Part shown: in pieces, positions 58,001 to 60,335 of the stretch
Position numbering within the stretch: the first letter of the stretch is position 1
Layout of the letters: every line of letters starts with the position of its first letter
Source: Charina bottae
Lineage: Eukaryota; Chordata; Lepidosauria; Squamata; Charinaidae
Assembly (NCBI GenBank): GCA_023362775.1
Contig: JALMGJ010000005.1
Coordinates: 41,251,463-41,315,462, forward strand
Direction: 5' to 3'
DNA: 64,000 nucleotides
Notes under the pieces: model-generated
What the model was told of the DNA's origin: nothing
Databases searched by the model: none
What the model saw: only the letters and a program-made list of their open reading frames with translations
Program-made: the position numbers and the translations under genes

Positions 58001-58309
58001 GTGTCTTTCTTTCTTGCATCGTTGTTATGAAGAACATCTGTAGCCATCTCCGAGTCCTATCTTCTTTCCCATTATCTGGAAAGGGGTAGCTTTCTCCTCA
58101 TGCTTGACTGAAAAAGATTTTCATGCATTTGGTCTGTGTACAGGTCTGTGCAGCTTAATGGACAGCTACTAACTATGCTGGATGACGGAACCCTGCCAAA
58201 CCTGAAGCCTCGTCCTCTTCGTCCTGGCCGAACCCTGGTTATCCCACCTCTCACTATGAGCTTCTATGTGGTGAAGAACGTTAATGCCCTGGCCTGCCGG
58301 TATCGGTAG
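11791..58309 (+). CDS. HPSE2: HPSE2 (heparanase-2), 3' two thirds of the gene; nine spliced coding exons
   Basis: Joined exons (11791-11960, 12424-12595, 23631-23678, 38379-38472, 41361-41467, 48285-48399, 54085-54230, 56896-57042, 58144-58309) give one open frame of 387 residues plus stop. I recognise it as heparanase-2, a secreted GH79-family relative of heparanase that binds heparan sulfate and is reported to lack heparanase activity and to oppose it; human mutations cause urofacial syndrome (established knowledge). Seen here: the N-E-P motif of the GH79 acid/base Glu across the first junction, five N-glycosylation sequons (NNS, NSS, NIS, NGS, NLS), basic clusters (HRSRKKIK) and the conserved C-terminus [12 protein letters not shown]2 is favoured over HPSE by near-identity to HPSE2 in NIGRPRKN and [18 protein letters not shown]. 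The N-terminal exons, signal peptide and promoter are outside the window to the left. Exon numbers 4-12 assume a human-like 12-exon gene. Confidence 0.97.
12424..12595 (+). CDS. HPSE2: HPSE2 coding exon b (probably exon 5)
   Basis: Flanked by TTACAG and GTAAGT, 172 bp, phase 1 to phase 2. It starts by completing the Glu of the N-E-P motif and continues [19 protein letters not shown] (sequon NGS), ending N-V-V-T-L-L-D-G. The [13 protein letters not shown] run is diagnostic for HPSE2 against HPSE, which has S/K-L-Y-G-P-D-V-G-Q-P-R-R at this place (from family knowledge). The 463-bp intron before it is by far the shortest in the window. Confidence 0.96.
13630..14650 (-). mobile_element. CR1-like LINE, linker to RT start, internally rearranged
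   Basis: The minus strand contains [17 protein letters not shown] and [17 protein letters not shown] (14393-14632), which is the stretch before the RT domain in this LINE family. Further down are an out-of-frame remnant of the L-D-L-S-A-A-F-D motif and, at 13630-13700, the [13 protein letters not shown] segment from the C-terminal part. The order is right but the middle is missing, so the copy is deleted and decayed. Confidence 0.65.
14850..15300 (-). mobile_element. Bov-B (RTE) LINE relic, start of RT domain
   Basis: The minus strand reads [12 protein letters not shown] followed by [10 protein letters not shown], matching the first conserved block of RTE reverse transcriptases (E-x-x-I-L-E-S-E-V ... 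N-N-K-A-x-G-x-D). Stops interrupt the frame. With the endonuclease piece at 16187-16450 it may represent one insertion later split by other repeats. Confidence 0.6.
15475..15732 (+). mobile_element. Unclassified 258-bp insertion flanked by CCATGTGTA repeats
   Basis: The segment is bounded by direct repeats CCATGTGTA at 15466-15474 and 15733-15741. It starts ATGGGTTG, ends GCTGACA, and contains AATAAA near 15669. These features are compatible with a small solo LTR or another unit with a 9-bp target-site duplication; no coding sequence is present. Confidence 0.35.
15787..15879. repeat. (TTTCC)n pentanucleotide microsatellite
   Basis: About 18 near-perfect TTTCC units. Both strands stay open across it because the pentamer contains no stop, which creates two meaningless 67-codon frames. 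Confidence 0.97.
16078..16160. repeat. (TCAAC)n followed by (TA)n
   Basis: Roughly seven TCAAC units and two TCAAT units pass into a TA dinucleotide tract. The block interrupts an old Bov-B region. Confidence 0.95.
16187..16450 (-). mobile_element. Bov-B (RTE) LINE relic, endonuclease N-terminus
   Basis: The minus strand reads M-W-N-V-R-S-M-N, then [16 protein letters not shown], resembling the N-terminal part of the Bov-B apurinic-type endonuclease, where G-I-S-E-L-K-W is expected. The frame then continues with [12 protein letters not shown], also endonuclease-like. The copy is degraded. Confidence 0.6.
16590..16925 (-). mobile_element. CR1-like LINE, RT palm fragment
   Basis: Minus-strand peptides [24 protein letters not shown] and [12 protein letters not shown], in two overlapping frames, are the RT region leading up to the catalytic Y-A-D-D block. 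The similarity stops at about 16680, just at the position where Y-A-D-D would begin. Confidence 0.75.
17624..17662. repeat. GT-rich microsatellite
   Basis: GTGTGTAT and GCGTGCGCGTGCG units form an impure TG/CG repeat. Confidence 0.85.
18721..19240 (+). repeat. Unclassified dispersed repeat, copy A
   Basis: It shares a series of blocks in the same order with 42549-42930: TAGGCAAAATGG, AATAAAAACAGTAGAAA, GTCACATGAAACC, CTGAAAA, GTAATG, CTCTTTC and GAAGAGGGAAA-CACCATTTT. Copy A carries extra sequence in the middle. It has no coding frame or recognised motif. Confidence 0.55.
19895..20480 (+). mobile_element. CR1-like LINE 3' end with tail
   Basis: The + strand frame 20093-20275 reads [20 protein letters not shown] and [10 protein letters not shown], the C-terminal end of the LINE protein. 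The 3' UTR ends with GCCGCCCAGAATCG and GAGATGGGCGGGG, then an (AAAT)n tail to about 20480. The part before 20093 is rearranged. Confidence 0.85.
20641..20678. repeat. (GATA)n microsatellite
   Basis: Nine GATA units plus a partial unit. GATA repeats are abundant in squamates, notably snakes. Confidence 0.97.
21040..21480 (+). mobile_element. Old LINE reverse transcriptase fragment
   Basis: On the + strand [17 protein letters not shown] resembles the N-Y-R-P-V-S-L-T-S-V-P-G-K-I-L-E block of CR1-group reverse transcriptases. The following 200 bp hold broken remnants of the next blocks, including a T-N-L-A-like phrase near 21375. Multiple stops show it is dead. Confidence 0.55.
21611..22310 (+). 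mobile_element. CR1-like LINE derivative with RT fragment at its 3' side
   Basis: The 3' part (about 22130-22290) contains G-S-H-R-D-R-H/ G-V-P-Q-G-S-A-L-type sequence and [13 protein letters not shown], the RT block preceding Y-A-D-D in the same family as 16590-16925. The first 450 bp hold two overlapping open frames of 155 and 170 codons, rich in Ser, Thr and Pro, that I cannot assign; they may come from the 5' portion of the LINE. The join implies a large internal deletion. Confidence 0.45.
23631..23678 (+). CDS. HPSE2: HPSE2 coding exon c, 48-bp small exon (probably exon 6)
   Basis: Acceptor TCTCACAG ends at 23630 and donor GTAGGT starts at 23679. The 48 bp encode [15 protein letters not shown] plus the first two bases of His, matching the HPSE2 segment between the L-L-D-G end of the previous exon and the Y-Y-L-D-G-R start of the next. 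It sits alone between introns of 11.0 and 14.7 kb and is too short to appear as an ORF. Length is divisible by three and phase is 2 on both sides, so skipping it would keep the frame. Reading past the donor would give an immediate TAG, so the splice site is needed. Confidence 0.94.
24090..24477. mobile_element. Non-autonomous DNA transposon (MITE), TA target-site duplication
   Basis: The 388-bp unit begins CAGGTAGTCCTCGCTTAACG and ends with the reverse complement form TTAAGCAAGGACTACCTG. Both sides are flanked by TA. The interior has repeated phrases on both strands (GTGACCATG, GTTGTAAG) and no ORF. TA duplication with short TIRs suggests a Tc1/mariner-type mobiliser (inference). Confidence 0.8.
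25108..25178. repeat. Short tandem repeat of TTGTTGATATT-like units
   Basis: Units TTGTTGATATT, TGTTGATATTTA and variants are repeated six or seven times. It sits 150 bp before a SINE. Confidence 0.8.
25322..25658 (+). mobile_element. Sauria-type SINE, complete, with target-site duplication
   Basis: The head is tRNA-derived, with box A TGGCTCAGCGGG (25334-25345) and box B GGTTCGAATCC (about 25386-25396). The body contains AACCTAACAATTCGAAA and the 3' part has CACATGACCGTGG, CGGACAACGCTGGCTCTTCG and GAGTCGGACACGAC, the Bov-B-like tail that lets the element use Bov-B machinery. Direct repeats TAATTTAGGATA at 25309-25320 and 25659-25670 mark the insertion. The element is specific to squamates. 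Confidence 0.92.
26446..28570 (-). mobile_element. L1-like LINE derivative with 21-bp target-site duplication
   Basis: The 2,125-bp element is flanked by identical 21-bp repeats (26425-26445 and 28571-28591, beginning CCATATCCTTTTAG). On the minus strand it begins at 28570 with a GC-richer 5' UTR, has a 127-codon frame at 27669-27286 starting [14 protein letters not shown] that looks like an L1 ORF1 N-terminus, and ends with ATTCAATAAAACTTATGGG and a poly(A) tail (poly-T at 26446-26454). There is no ORF2: endonuclease and RT are missing. The ends, tail and long duplication all fit L1-type retrotransposition; assignment to L1 rests on these and the ORF1-like frame. Confidence 0.75.
29537..30006. 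mobile_element. hAT-type non-autonomous transposon, GC-rich
   Basis: TIRs CAGGGCTTTCCAAACT and AGTTTGGAAAGCCCTT are flanked by 8-bp direct repeats CCTTAGAG (29529-29536 and 30007-30014), diagnostic for hAT elements. The interior is strongly GC- and CpG-rich and therefore has long meaningless frames on both strands (up to 152 codons). Subterminal GTGTCGCGACACAC motifs are shared with the copies at 44406 and 56283. Confidence 0.88.
31640..31802 (-). mobile_element. Ancient CR1-type LINE, RT C-terminal fragment (part 1)
   Basis: On the minus strand [23 protein letters not shown] matches the well-known L-K-K-D-I-x-x-L-E-x-V-Q-R-R-A-T-K block of CR1/L2 reverse transcriptases. It is separated from part 2 (32059-33125) by a younger SINE. 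Confidence 0.75.
31811..32050 (-). mobile_element. tRNA-derived SINE nested in CR1
   Basis: The minus strand begins GAGAGCCAGTTTGGTGTGG, with the box B-like GAGTTCTAGTCCTGCC, and ends with CTGGTCCAGGCAGTCACC-like and ACTTGAAGGCATAC phrases. TTCTTAAG occurs on both sides (31803-31810 and 32051-32058) as a target-site duplication. It shares its head with the SINE at 55217-55462 but has a different 3' body. Confidence 0.8.
32059..33125 (-). mobile_element. Ancient CR1-type LINE (part 2)
   Basis: As written on + it reads GGTGCCCAGAAATTGACATA and TACTCAAGGTGAGTTCTGAC, then phrases such as CATTAATGAAAATATTGAAG, in the order found in inverted CR1 copies of birds and reptiles. It continues the RT fragment at 31640-31802. 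Heavily diverged. Confidence 0.65.
34496..34509. repeat. Left target-site duplication of the Penelope dimer
   Basis: AATAAAAATGTAAT, identical to 35873-35886 on the other side of the inverted element. Confidence 0.85.
34706..35207 (-). pseudogene. Penelope GIY-YIG endonuclease, left arm, frameshifted
   Basis: Minus-strand copy. The first part (to about 35085) keeps [20 protein letters not shown], the GIY-YIG core, but a small indel after T-R-I shifts the frame: this arm has AGGATAATGAAC where the right arm has AGGATAAAAGAAC. The rest ([10 protein letters not shown] onward to the stop near 34706) is open in the other frame. Confidence 0.85.
35219..35710 (+). CDS. Penelope-like element GIY-YIG endonuclease domain, right arm, open
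   Basis: The frame is open from just after TGA 35216-35218 to TAA 35708-35710, 164 codons, without an in-frame ATG at its start, so it is a 5'-truncated open frame and not a complete gene. Near residues 14-30 it has [17 protein letters not shown], where V-Y and Y-I-G are the GIY and YIG elements; then [20 protein letters not shown] and [11 protein letters not shown], the conserved Arg, His and Glu blocks of Penelope endonucleases. In intact elements this domain follows the reverse transcriptase and nicks target DNA. The RT is absent here. Confidence 0.85.
   Translation, partial: KSAKDKRDPRTAAGVYRIPCSCGQVYIGTTKRSIHTRIKEHERHCRLQQPEKSSVAEHALKQTGHKILFENTEILDNTKSHYTRLYREAIEIHKHQHSYNKKEESLKISKTWLPVLKNTACKRSTNSVQPPGHGNTSHNEHANHAHQPLVNISTQQKTPPNLL
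35873..35886. repeat. Right target-site duplication of the Penelope dimer
   Basis: AATAAAAATGTAAT, matching 34496-34509. Confidence 0.85.
36365..37075 (-). mobile_element. CR1-like LINE 3' region, degraded
   Basis: As written on + it contains CCATGAAGGGATTTAAAGGTGAC, GCAGCTCTC, CTGGACCAGCTGTGACTT and CTCTTCAAGAGTAGTCCCATG, phrases equivalent to those in the minus-strand copy at 10098-10945. The protein frame is broken. The 3' end faces left. Confidence 0.75.
37150..37241 (+). mobile_element. CR1-like LINE, tail-only copy
   Basis: Only the 3' end is present: CCGCCCAGAGTCCCC, a short loop, GGGGGGAGATGGGCGG, then ATATAAATAAATAAATAAAT. It lies back to back with the minus-strand copy at 36365-37075. 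Confidence 0.8.
38379..38472 (+). CDS. HPSE2: HPSE2 coding exon d (probably exon 7)
   Basis: Acceptor TTCATTCCAG, donor GTGAGT, 94 bp, phase 2 to 0. It completes His and encodes [19 protein letters not shown] through to D-Q-I-R-K-I-Q-K, the helix-rich part of the barrel. It matches human HPSE2 apart from a few substitutions (for example Y-Y-L-D where human has C-Y-I-D, from memory). The donor is embedded in a GTGA-rich repeat (38473-38506). Confidence 0.96.
38473..41360 (+). other. HPSE2 intron between exons d and e
   Basis: A 2.9-kb intron. It starts with a GTGA/GGGA-rich simple repeat and contains a possible solo LTR at 39122-39759. The remainder is AT-rich and shows no recognisable element or exon. 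Confidence 0.55.
39122..39759 (-). mobile_element. Possible solo LTR
   Basis: On the minus strand the segment starts TGTTAGGATC and ends GCCCTAACA, giving TG...CA ends with short inverted TGTTAG/CTAACA termini, and it contains a CCAAT-type motif (AGCCAATCAGA) and a GC-rich middle. No target-site duplication is visible directly at these ends and no internal retroviral sequence was found, so the boundaries are tentative. Confidence 0.4.
41361..41467 (+). CDS. HPSE2: HPSE2 coding exon e with altered nucleophile region (probably exon 8)
   Basis: Acceptor CTGGCAACAG, donor GTGAGT, 107 bp, phase 0 to 2. It encodes [20 protein letters not shown], then a short Gly-rich stretch and [11 protein letters not shown]. 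In heparanase the same place reads W-L-G-E-T, where the Glu is the GH79 nucleophile. Here the order is W-L-E-G-I, so the Glu is displaced by one residue, as in other HPSE2 proteins. The sequon NLS is present. This exon is the main sequence reason to expect a non-catalytic protein. Confidence 0.96.
42549..42930 (+). repeat. Unclassified dispersed repeat, copy B
   Basis: It shares ordered sequence blocks with 18721-19240, in the same orientation, but lacks part of the middle. No coding frame or recognised family. Confidence 0.55.
43265..43370 (-). mobile_element. CR1-like LINE 3' tail fragment
   Basis: As written on +, TTTATTTAGTTAG is followed by CCCGCCCATCTCTACC, a loop, and TAGACTCTAGGTGGTTT: the tail plus stem seen in other copies, minus orientation, with several mutations. 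Confidence 0.65.
44296..45160 (+). mobile_element. CR1/L2-type LINE, RT C-terminal fragment, split by a hAT MITE
   Basis: Before the MITE it has GAGTACTATCTGTACAGTTC and GAGGGCAACCAAGATGATC; after it, peptides [29 protein letters not shown] and N-L-W-N-S-L, matching the C-terminal region of CR1/L2 reverse transcriptases. Several stops and frameshifts. The MITE at 44406-44718 inserted inside it. Confidence 0.75.
44406..44718. mobile_element. hAT-type MITE with internal 61-bp tandem repeat
   Basis: TIRs CAGAGCTTTCCAAACT and AGTTTGGAAAGCTCTG are perfect inverses and are flanked by ATCTAGAA at 44398-44405 and 44719-44726. Inside, a 61-bp unit starting CCTGCCAGGATTC repeats at 44491 and 44552, with a shorter third copy to about 44649. 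Confidence 0.92.
44995..45540 (+). repeat. Local degenerate duplication of about 160 bp
   Basis: GGAGATGGCCTTGAAGAA (about 45007) and GGAGATAGCCTTGAAGAA (about 45404) each start a block that ends with ACTCAAGAT, CTTTAGTATAAGAGGG-like phrases. The copies are about 400 bp apart and clearly diverged. Confidence 0.6.
45563..45748. repeat. Long foldback (inverted repeat arms of about 66 nt, 48-nt loop)
   Basis: 45566-45631 pairs with 45680-45745, including the exact 36-nt core around GCAAGTTAGCAAAAAGATAC. Of the inner 54 nt, 51 pair. The loop 45632-45679 is AT-rich. It could be a MITE or a transcribed hairpin; no target-site duplication was found. Confidence 0.85.
45905..46705 (-). mobile_element. 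CR1-like LINE 3' region
   Basis: As written on + it has CTGGGCGGTT near 45961, then GCAGGCACTGCTGCAGAGAAG, GTAGGGCTTTATAGGTAACA and GGCAGCCCCATGTAGAG, parallel to the copy at 10098-10945. On the minus strand 46503-46685 reads [25 protein letters not shown] repeat (45993-46022) interrupts the 3' UTR. Confidence 0.82.
45991..46022. repeat. (GT)n microsatellite
   Basis: About 15 GT units inside the 3' part of a LINE copy. Confidence 0.95.
48285..48399 (+). CDS. HPSE2: HPSE2 coding exon f (probably exon 9)
   Basis: Acceptor ATTGCTAG ends at 48284, donor GTAGGT starts at 48400; 115 bp, phase 2 to 0. It completes Leu and encodes [20 protein letters not shown], then [18 protein letters not shown]. 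The F-F-x-x-G-x-x-H-L-V-D-x-N-F-x-P-L-P pattern is shared by HPSE and HPSE2 and belongs to the end of the barrel, near the active-site cleft in heparanase. Confidence 0.96.
49850..49972 (+). mobile_element. CR1-like LINE, tail-only copy
   Basis: T-rich sequence, then GTAAACCGCCCAGAGTCGC, a short loop and GTGAGATGGGCGGTG, then an (AAAT)n tail to 49972. No coding part is attached. Confidence 0.82.
52111..52327. mobile_element. Older copy of the TA-flanked MITE
   Basis: It starts CAGGTAGTCCTTGTTTAGC and ends GCTAAATGAGGACTATCTG, flanked by TA on both sides. It is 217 bp against 388 bp at 24090-24477 and is more diverged, with an internal deletion. Confidence 0.78.
54085..54230 (+). CDS. HPSE2: HPSE2 coding exon g (probably exon 10)
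   Basis: Acceptor TTTTTTGACAG, donor GTGAGT, 146 bp, phase 0 to 2. It opens [14 protein letters not shown] and continues through a strongly basic stretch ([15 protein letters not shown]) to Y-A-H-C-T-S-Y-Y-N. The basic run is longer than in HPSE and is a plausible heparan-sulfate contact (inference). Human has N-H-H-N after A-H-C-T where this species has S-Y-Y-N, a small local divergence. Confidence 0.96.
54573..54589. repeat. Poly-C tract
   Basis: About 17 consecutive C residues; length may be affected by sequencing error. Confidence 0.9.
55217..55462 (+). mobile_element. tRNA-derived SINE, full length
   Basis: The head GAGCCAGTTTTGTCTAGTGG carries box A (TAGTGGTTAAGG) and box B-like GAGTTCTAGTCCCGC. 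The body reads GGCTGGGTGACCTTGGGCC and CTCAGCCCAATTCACC, and the end is CTTGAGTTATTTATAAAAAT, AATAAAGGCGGGATAAAAAT. It is a common squamate SINE; I cannot assign the family name with certainty. Confidence 0.85.
55716..55860 (-). mobile_element. CR1-like LINE 3' tail, minus orientation
   Basis: As written on +: TTTATTAATTTATTC, then AGCCGCCCATCTCCC, a loop, and GACTCTGGGCGGTTTTT. This is the inverse of the tail at 49850-49972. Confidence 0.78.
56155..56274. mobile_element. hAT-type palindromic MITE (CAGTGTTTCTCAACCT ends)
   Basis: The 120-bp unit has long inverted arms: CAGTGTTTCTCAACCTCA at the left and TGAGGTTGAGAAACACTG at the right, continuing with ACTTTAAGATGTGTGGACTT paired across the centre. 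Flanks ATCTAGAG and CTCTAGAC share six of eight positions, as expected for an old 8-bp duplication. Confidence 0.85.
56283..56556. mobile_element. hAT-type MITE related to 29537 and 44406
   Basis: The left end CAGCTTTCCAAACTGTGTG and right end CTTTAGAAAGCCCTG match the TIRs of the two other copies with small changes. The interior is GC-rich with a CCCCCG/CCG-rich stretch. The left flank CTCTAGAC (56275-56282) and right flank CCCTAGCA (56557-56564) look like a decayed 8-bp duplication. Confidence 0.75.
56896..57042 (+). CDS. HPSE2: HPSE2 coding exon h (probably exon 11)
   Basis: Acceptor TGTCTCACAG ends at 56895, donor GTGAGT at 57043; 147 bp, phase 2 to 2. It encodes [16 protein letters not shown], the basic HRSRKKIK patch, [10 protein letters not shown] and [11 protein letters not shown]. 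This is the C-terminal beta-sandwich domain that packs on the barrel. Length is divisible by three and the phase is the same on both sides. Confidence 0.96.
57043..58143 (+). other. HPSE2 last intron
   Basis: A 1.1-kb intron. The part 57500-57850 resembles a widespread old amniote CR1-type 3' repeat (a phrase beginning GGTCTAACATTCC and followed by CTAATGGCCAA), but it is strongly decayed. No exon is supported. Confidence 0.45.
58144..58309 (+). CDS. HPSE2: HPSE2 terminal coding exon and stop (probably exon 12)
   Basis: Acceptor TGTACAG ends at 58143. The exon encodes S-V-Q-L-N-G-Q-L-L, the [14 protein letters not shown] segment and the conserved end [13 protein letters not shown] followed by TAG at 58307-58309. 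It completes the C-terminal beta-sandwich domain. The coding part is 166 bp; the exon continues into the 3' UTR. Confidence 0.97.
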
Positions 58310-59010
58310 CTCTACCAAACCCCACCGCCAAGGGCAGACCTATGAGACCCTCTTGGGGCACTTCTTGGCAGGGGTGTGCATATATCAGCAGGAAAAGAGG
58401 ACAGAAGTGCCTCCAGGAAAACACTGGCTGTCCACAGCTGTTTCACATGTTATTATGTATGTTCCTAGCATCCCCACCTGCTATGGCTACTTTCTAATGA
58501 GCCAAATTTTAAACACCTTTGCAAATTTTCAGATAGACTGTCATAGAGTGGGGACTTTGTGCCACCTTGTGGGCAATGAAGAAGCTGTAATAAGGAGGAT
58601 TTTTCCTGGCTTTCTGTGCTGAGCAAGTGCAAGGTCAAGATGCATCCATCACTCCAGATGCTACCAGAAAACTATCAACAGGAAGAGGCTTAGAATCTGG
58701 TCTTTCAGCTTTATCCCTGTGGATGGTGTGCCCCCTGCTGGCAAATGGCAGTAGAACAAGCAATGTAGCAAGGAAAACGCATCAAGAATCAAGAGCCAGA
58801 ATCGCGTCTTACAGAATTAAGCACCTAGTTGTGCTGCAGAAGAAAGACAATCCAGATATGAAATTCTGGAATGTCTGTAGCTGCTTGAGCCAATGGCATT
58901 GTGGGATGGGAAAGAAGAGGATTGGTCTTGGCCACTGTAAATAATGCTGCCTCCTGGGAGCATTTGCTGTAAATGTTAACTATTAAATTATATTTTCTGA
59001 AGAGCTGAAA
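58310..59010 (+). other. HPSE2: HPSE2 3' UTR (extent inferred)
   Basis: Non-coding sequence after the HPSE2 stop with no obvious repeat. An ATTAAA hexamer at 58982-58987 followed by a T-rich stretch near 59042 is the first plausible polyadenylation signal. AATAAA-type hexamers further on, near 59665 and 59715, are alternatives, so the UTR may be longer. The true end cannot be set without transcript data. Confidence 0.5.
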
Positions 59011-59847
59011 AAATACTTGTAAGAACTGAGAAATTGAGGCCTTTTTTTGTTTCCCACTTCTTGGGGGACTTTCAGAGATTGTACCAGGTGGTGCATGGAA
59101 GAATGACAGATAGACTTGTAAATATTTAAAAATAGCTATCATATTTTCATTTCAATATTCTGAAGCCCATGTAGCCTCTCTATTGTCCCAAGTCTGGGCT
59201 GCAAAACTCTATACAACCACTGTATGGCAGCAAAGAGTTATAGTCTTCTGTGCCTCTTTGCTGCCATCTAGTGGTAATTCGTATTTTTGCAAACCAGATC
59301 TAGTAGCTGTCCCTGCACTTTCTACAAGTGGTATTTATATCAGTTAGGTGTCACAACTAACTATGAAGGGCAACCAGACATCTGTTATGTTACTAATAAC
59401 CCTGCACACATTTCCAGTCTGAGGATCAATCCTATTGTTTACACTCACATGCACGATTACCTAGCCTCTTAGATACAGCCCACCCCACAGTACTTCATCT
59501 CTATTCATCTCACCGAACTCAAATGCTACTAAAAGAAGCAAAGCATTTATAAAGTGTGCTCTAAGATTAAATTAAGTTAGCCCGAGGGAAAGATAATACA
59601 GGTACATATAAAGTACTGGTTTCTTTTTAAGTTGGCATTAAATGTAAATGATATGGAGATTTAAAATAAAAACAAAACTTCCACTACATTAAAACATACT
59701 TACTGTCAAAAAAGAAATAAAAGTAAGTAGGAAGAGAGAGAAATTAGAATACAAAAGAAAGATGATGTTCTCACAAGTGCCATTTAATAAGTCTTCGTAG
59801 CTGATTCTTTATTGCTTCATTATCAGTGTTTAATTCCACATTTAGTT

Positions 59848-59971
59848 CCACATGACTGTGGAAGCGTCTTCGGACAACGCTGGCTCTTCGGCTAAGAAAC
59901 GGAGATGAGCACCGGCCCCTAGAGTCGGACACGACTGCACAAATGTGCGGGGGGAACCTTTACCTTTACCT
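59848..59971 (+). mobile_element. Sauria-type SINE, 3' fragment
   Basis: It begins inside the element at CCACATGACTGTGG and runs through CGGACAACGCTGGCTCTTCG and GAGTCGGACACGAC to AACCTTTACCTTTACCTTA, the typical (ACCTTT)n end. It is nearly identical over its length to the 3' part of the copy at 25322-25658. The tRNA head is missing. Confidence 0.88.
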
Positions 59972-59996
59972 TATGTAATATTCTATATTCATGAAA

Positions 59997-60335
59997 AAGA
60001 CAGGGGTCCCCGCCCCCAGTCCGCGCAATTGGCTCCCGCCTGCATACCCCGCCCCCTGGTCCACGCGATTGGCTCCCACCTGCAAACCCTGCCCCCCGGT
60101 CTGCCCTCCTCTCTGCCTCTCCGCCCTCCTCTGCTGCACACTGATAGGCGGGAGGGCTTCCTCTTCCGGGCTGCCTCCAATCGGCAGCTCCGGCTCGGAT
60201 CCTCCTTCCGCGCCATTCCTGCCGGGTTTAAAAAACGGGACAAAATTGAGATTTTTATCAAAACAACGGGACAGTTGAAAAATGCTAAAAAAATGGGACT
60301 GTCCCATTCAAAACGGGACGTATGGTCAGCCTAGT
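59997..60335. repeat. GC-rich dispersed-repeat candidate with tandem CCAAT-box units
   Basis: Two consecutive units of about 45 bp carry GCGCAATTGGCTCCC and GCGATTGGCTCCCACC (inverted CCAAT boxes) with CCGCCCCC/CTGCCCCC (GC boxes). The following part ends with several CGGGAC motifs and GGACGTATGGTCAGCC. The sharp GC rise after a SINE fragment suggests an inserted element; no TIR pair or duplication was identified. Confidence 0.4.
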
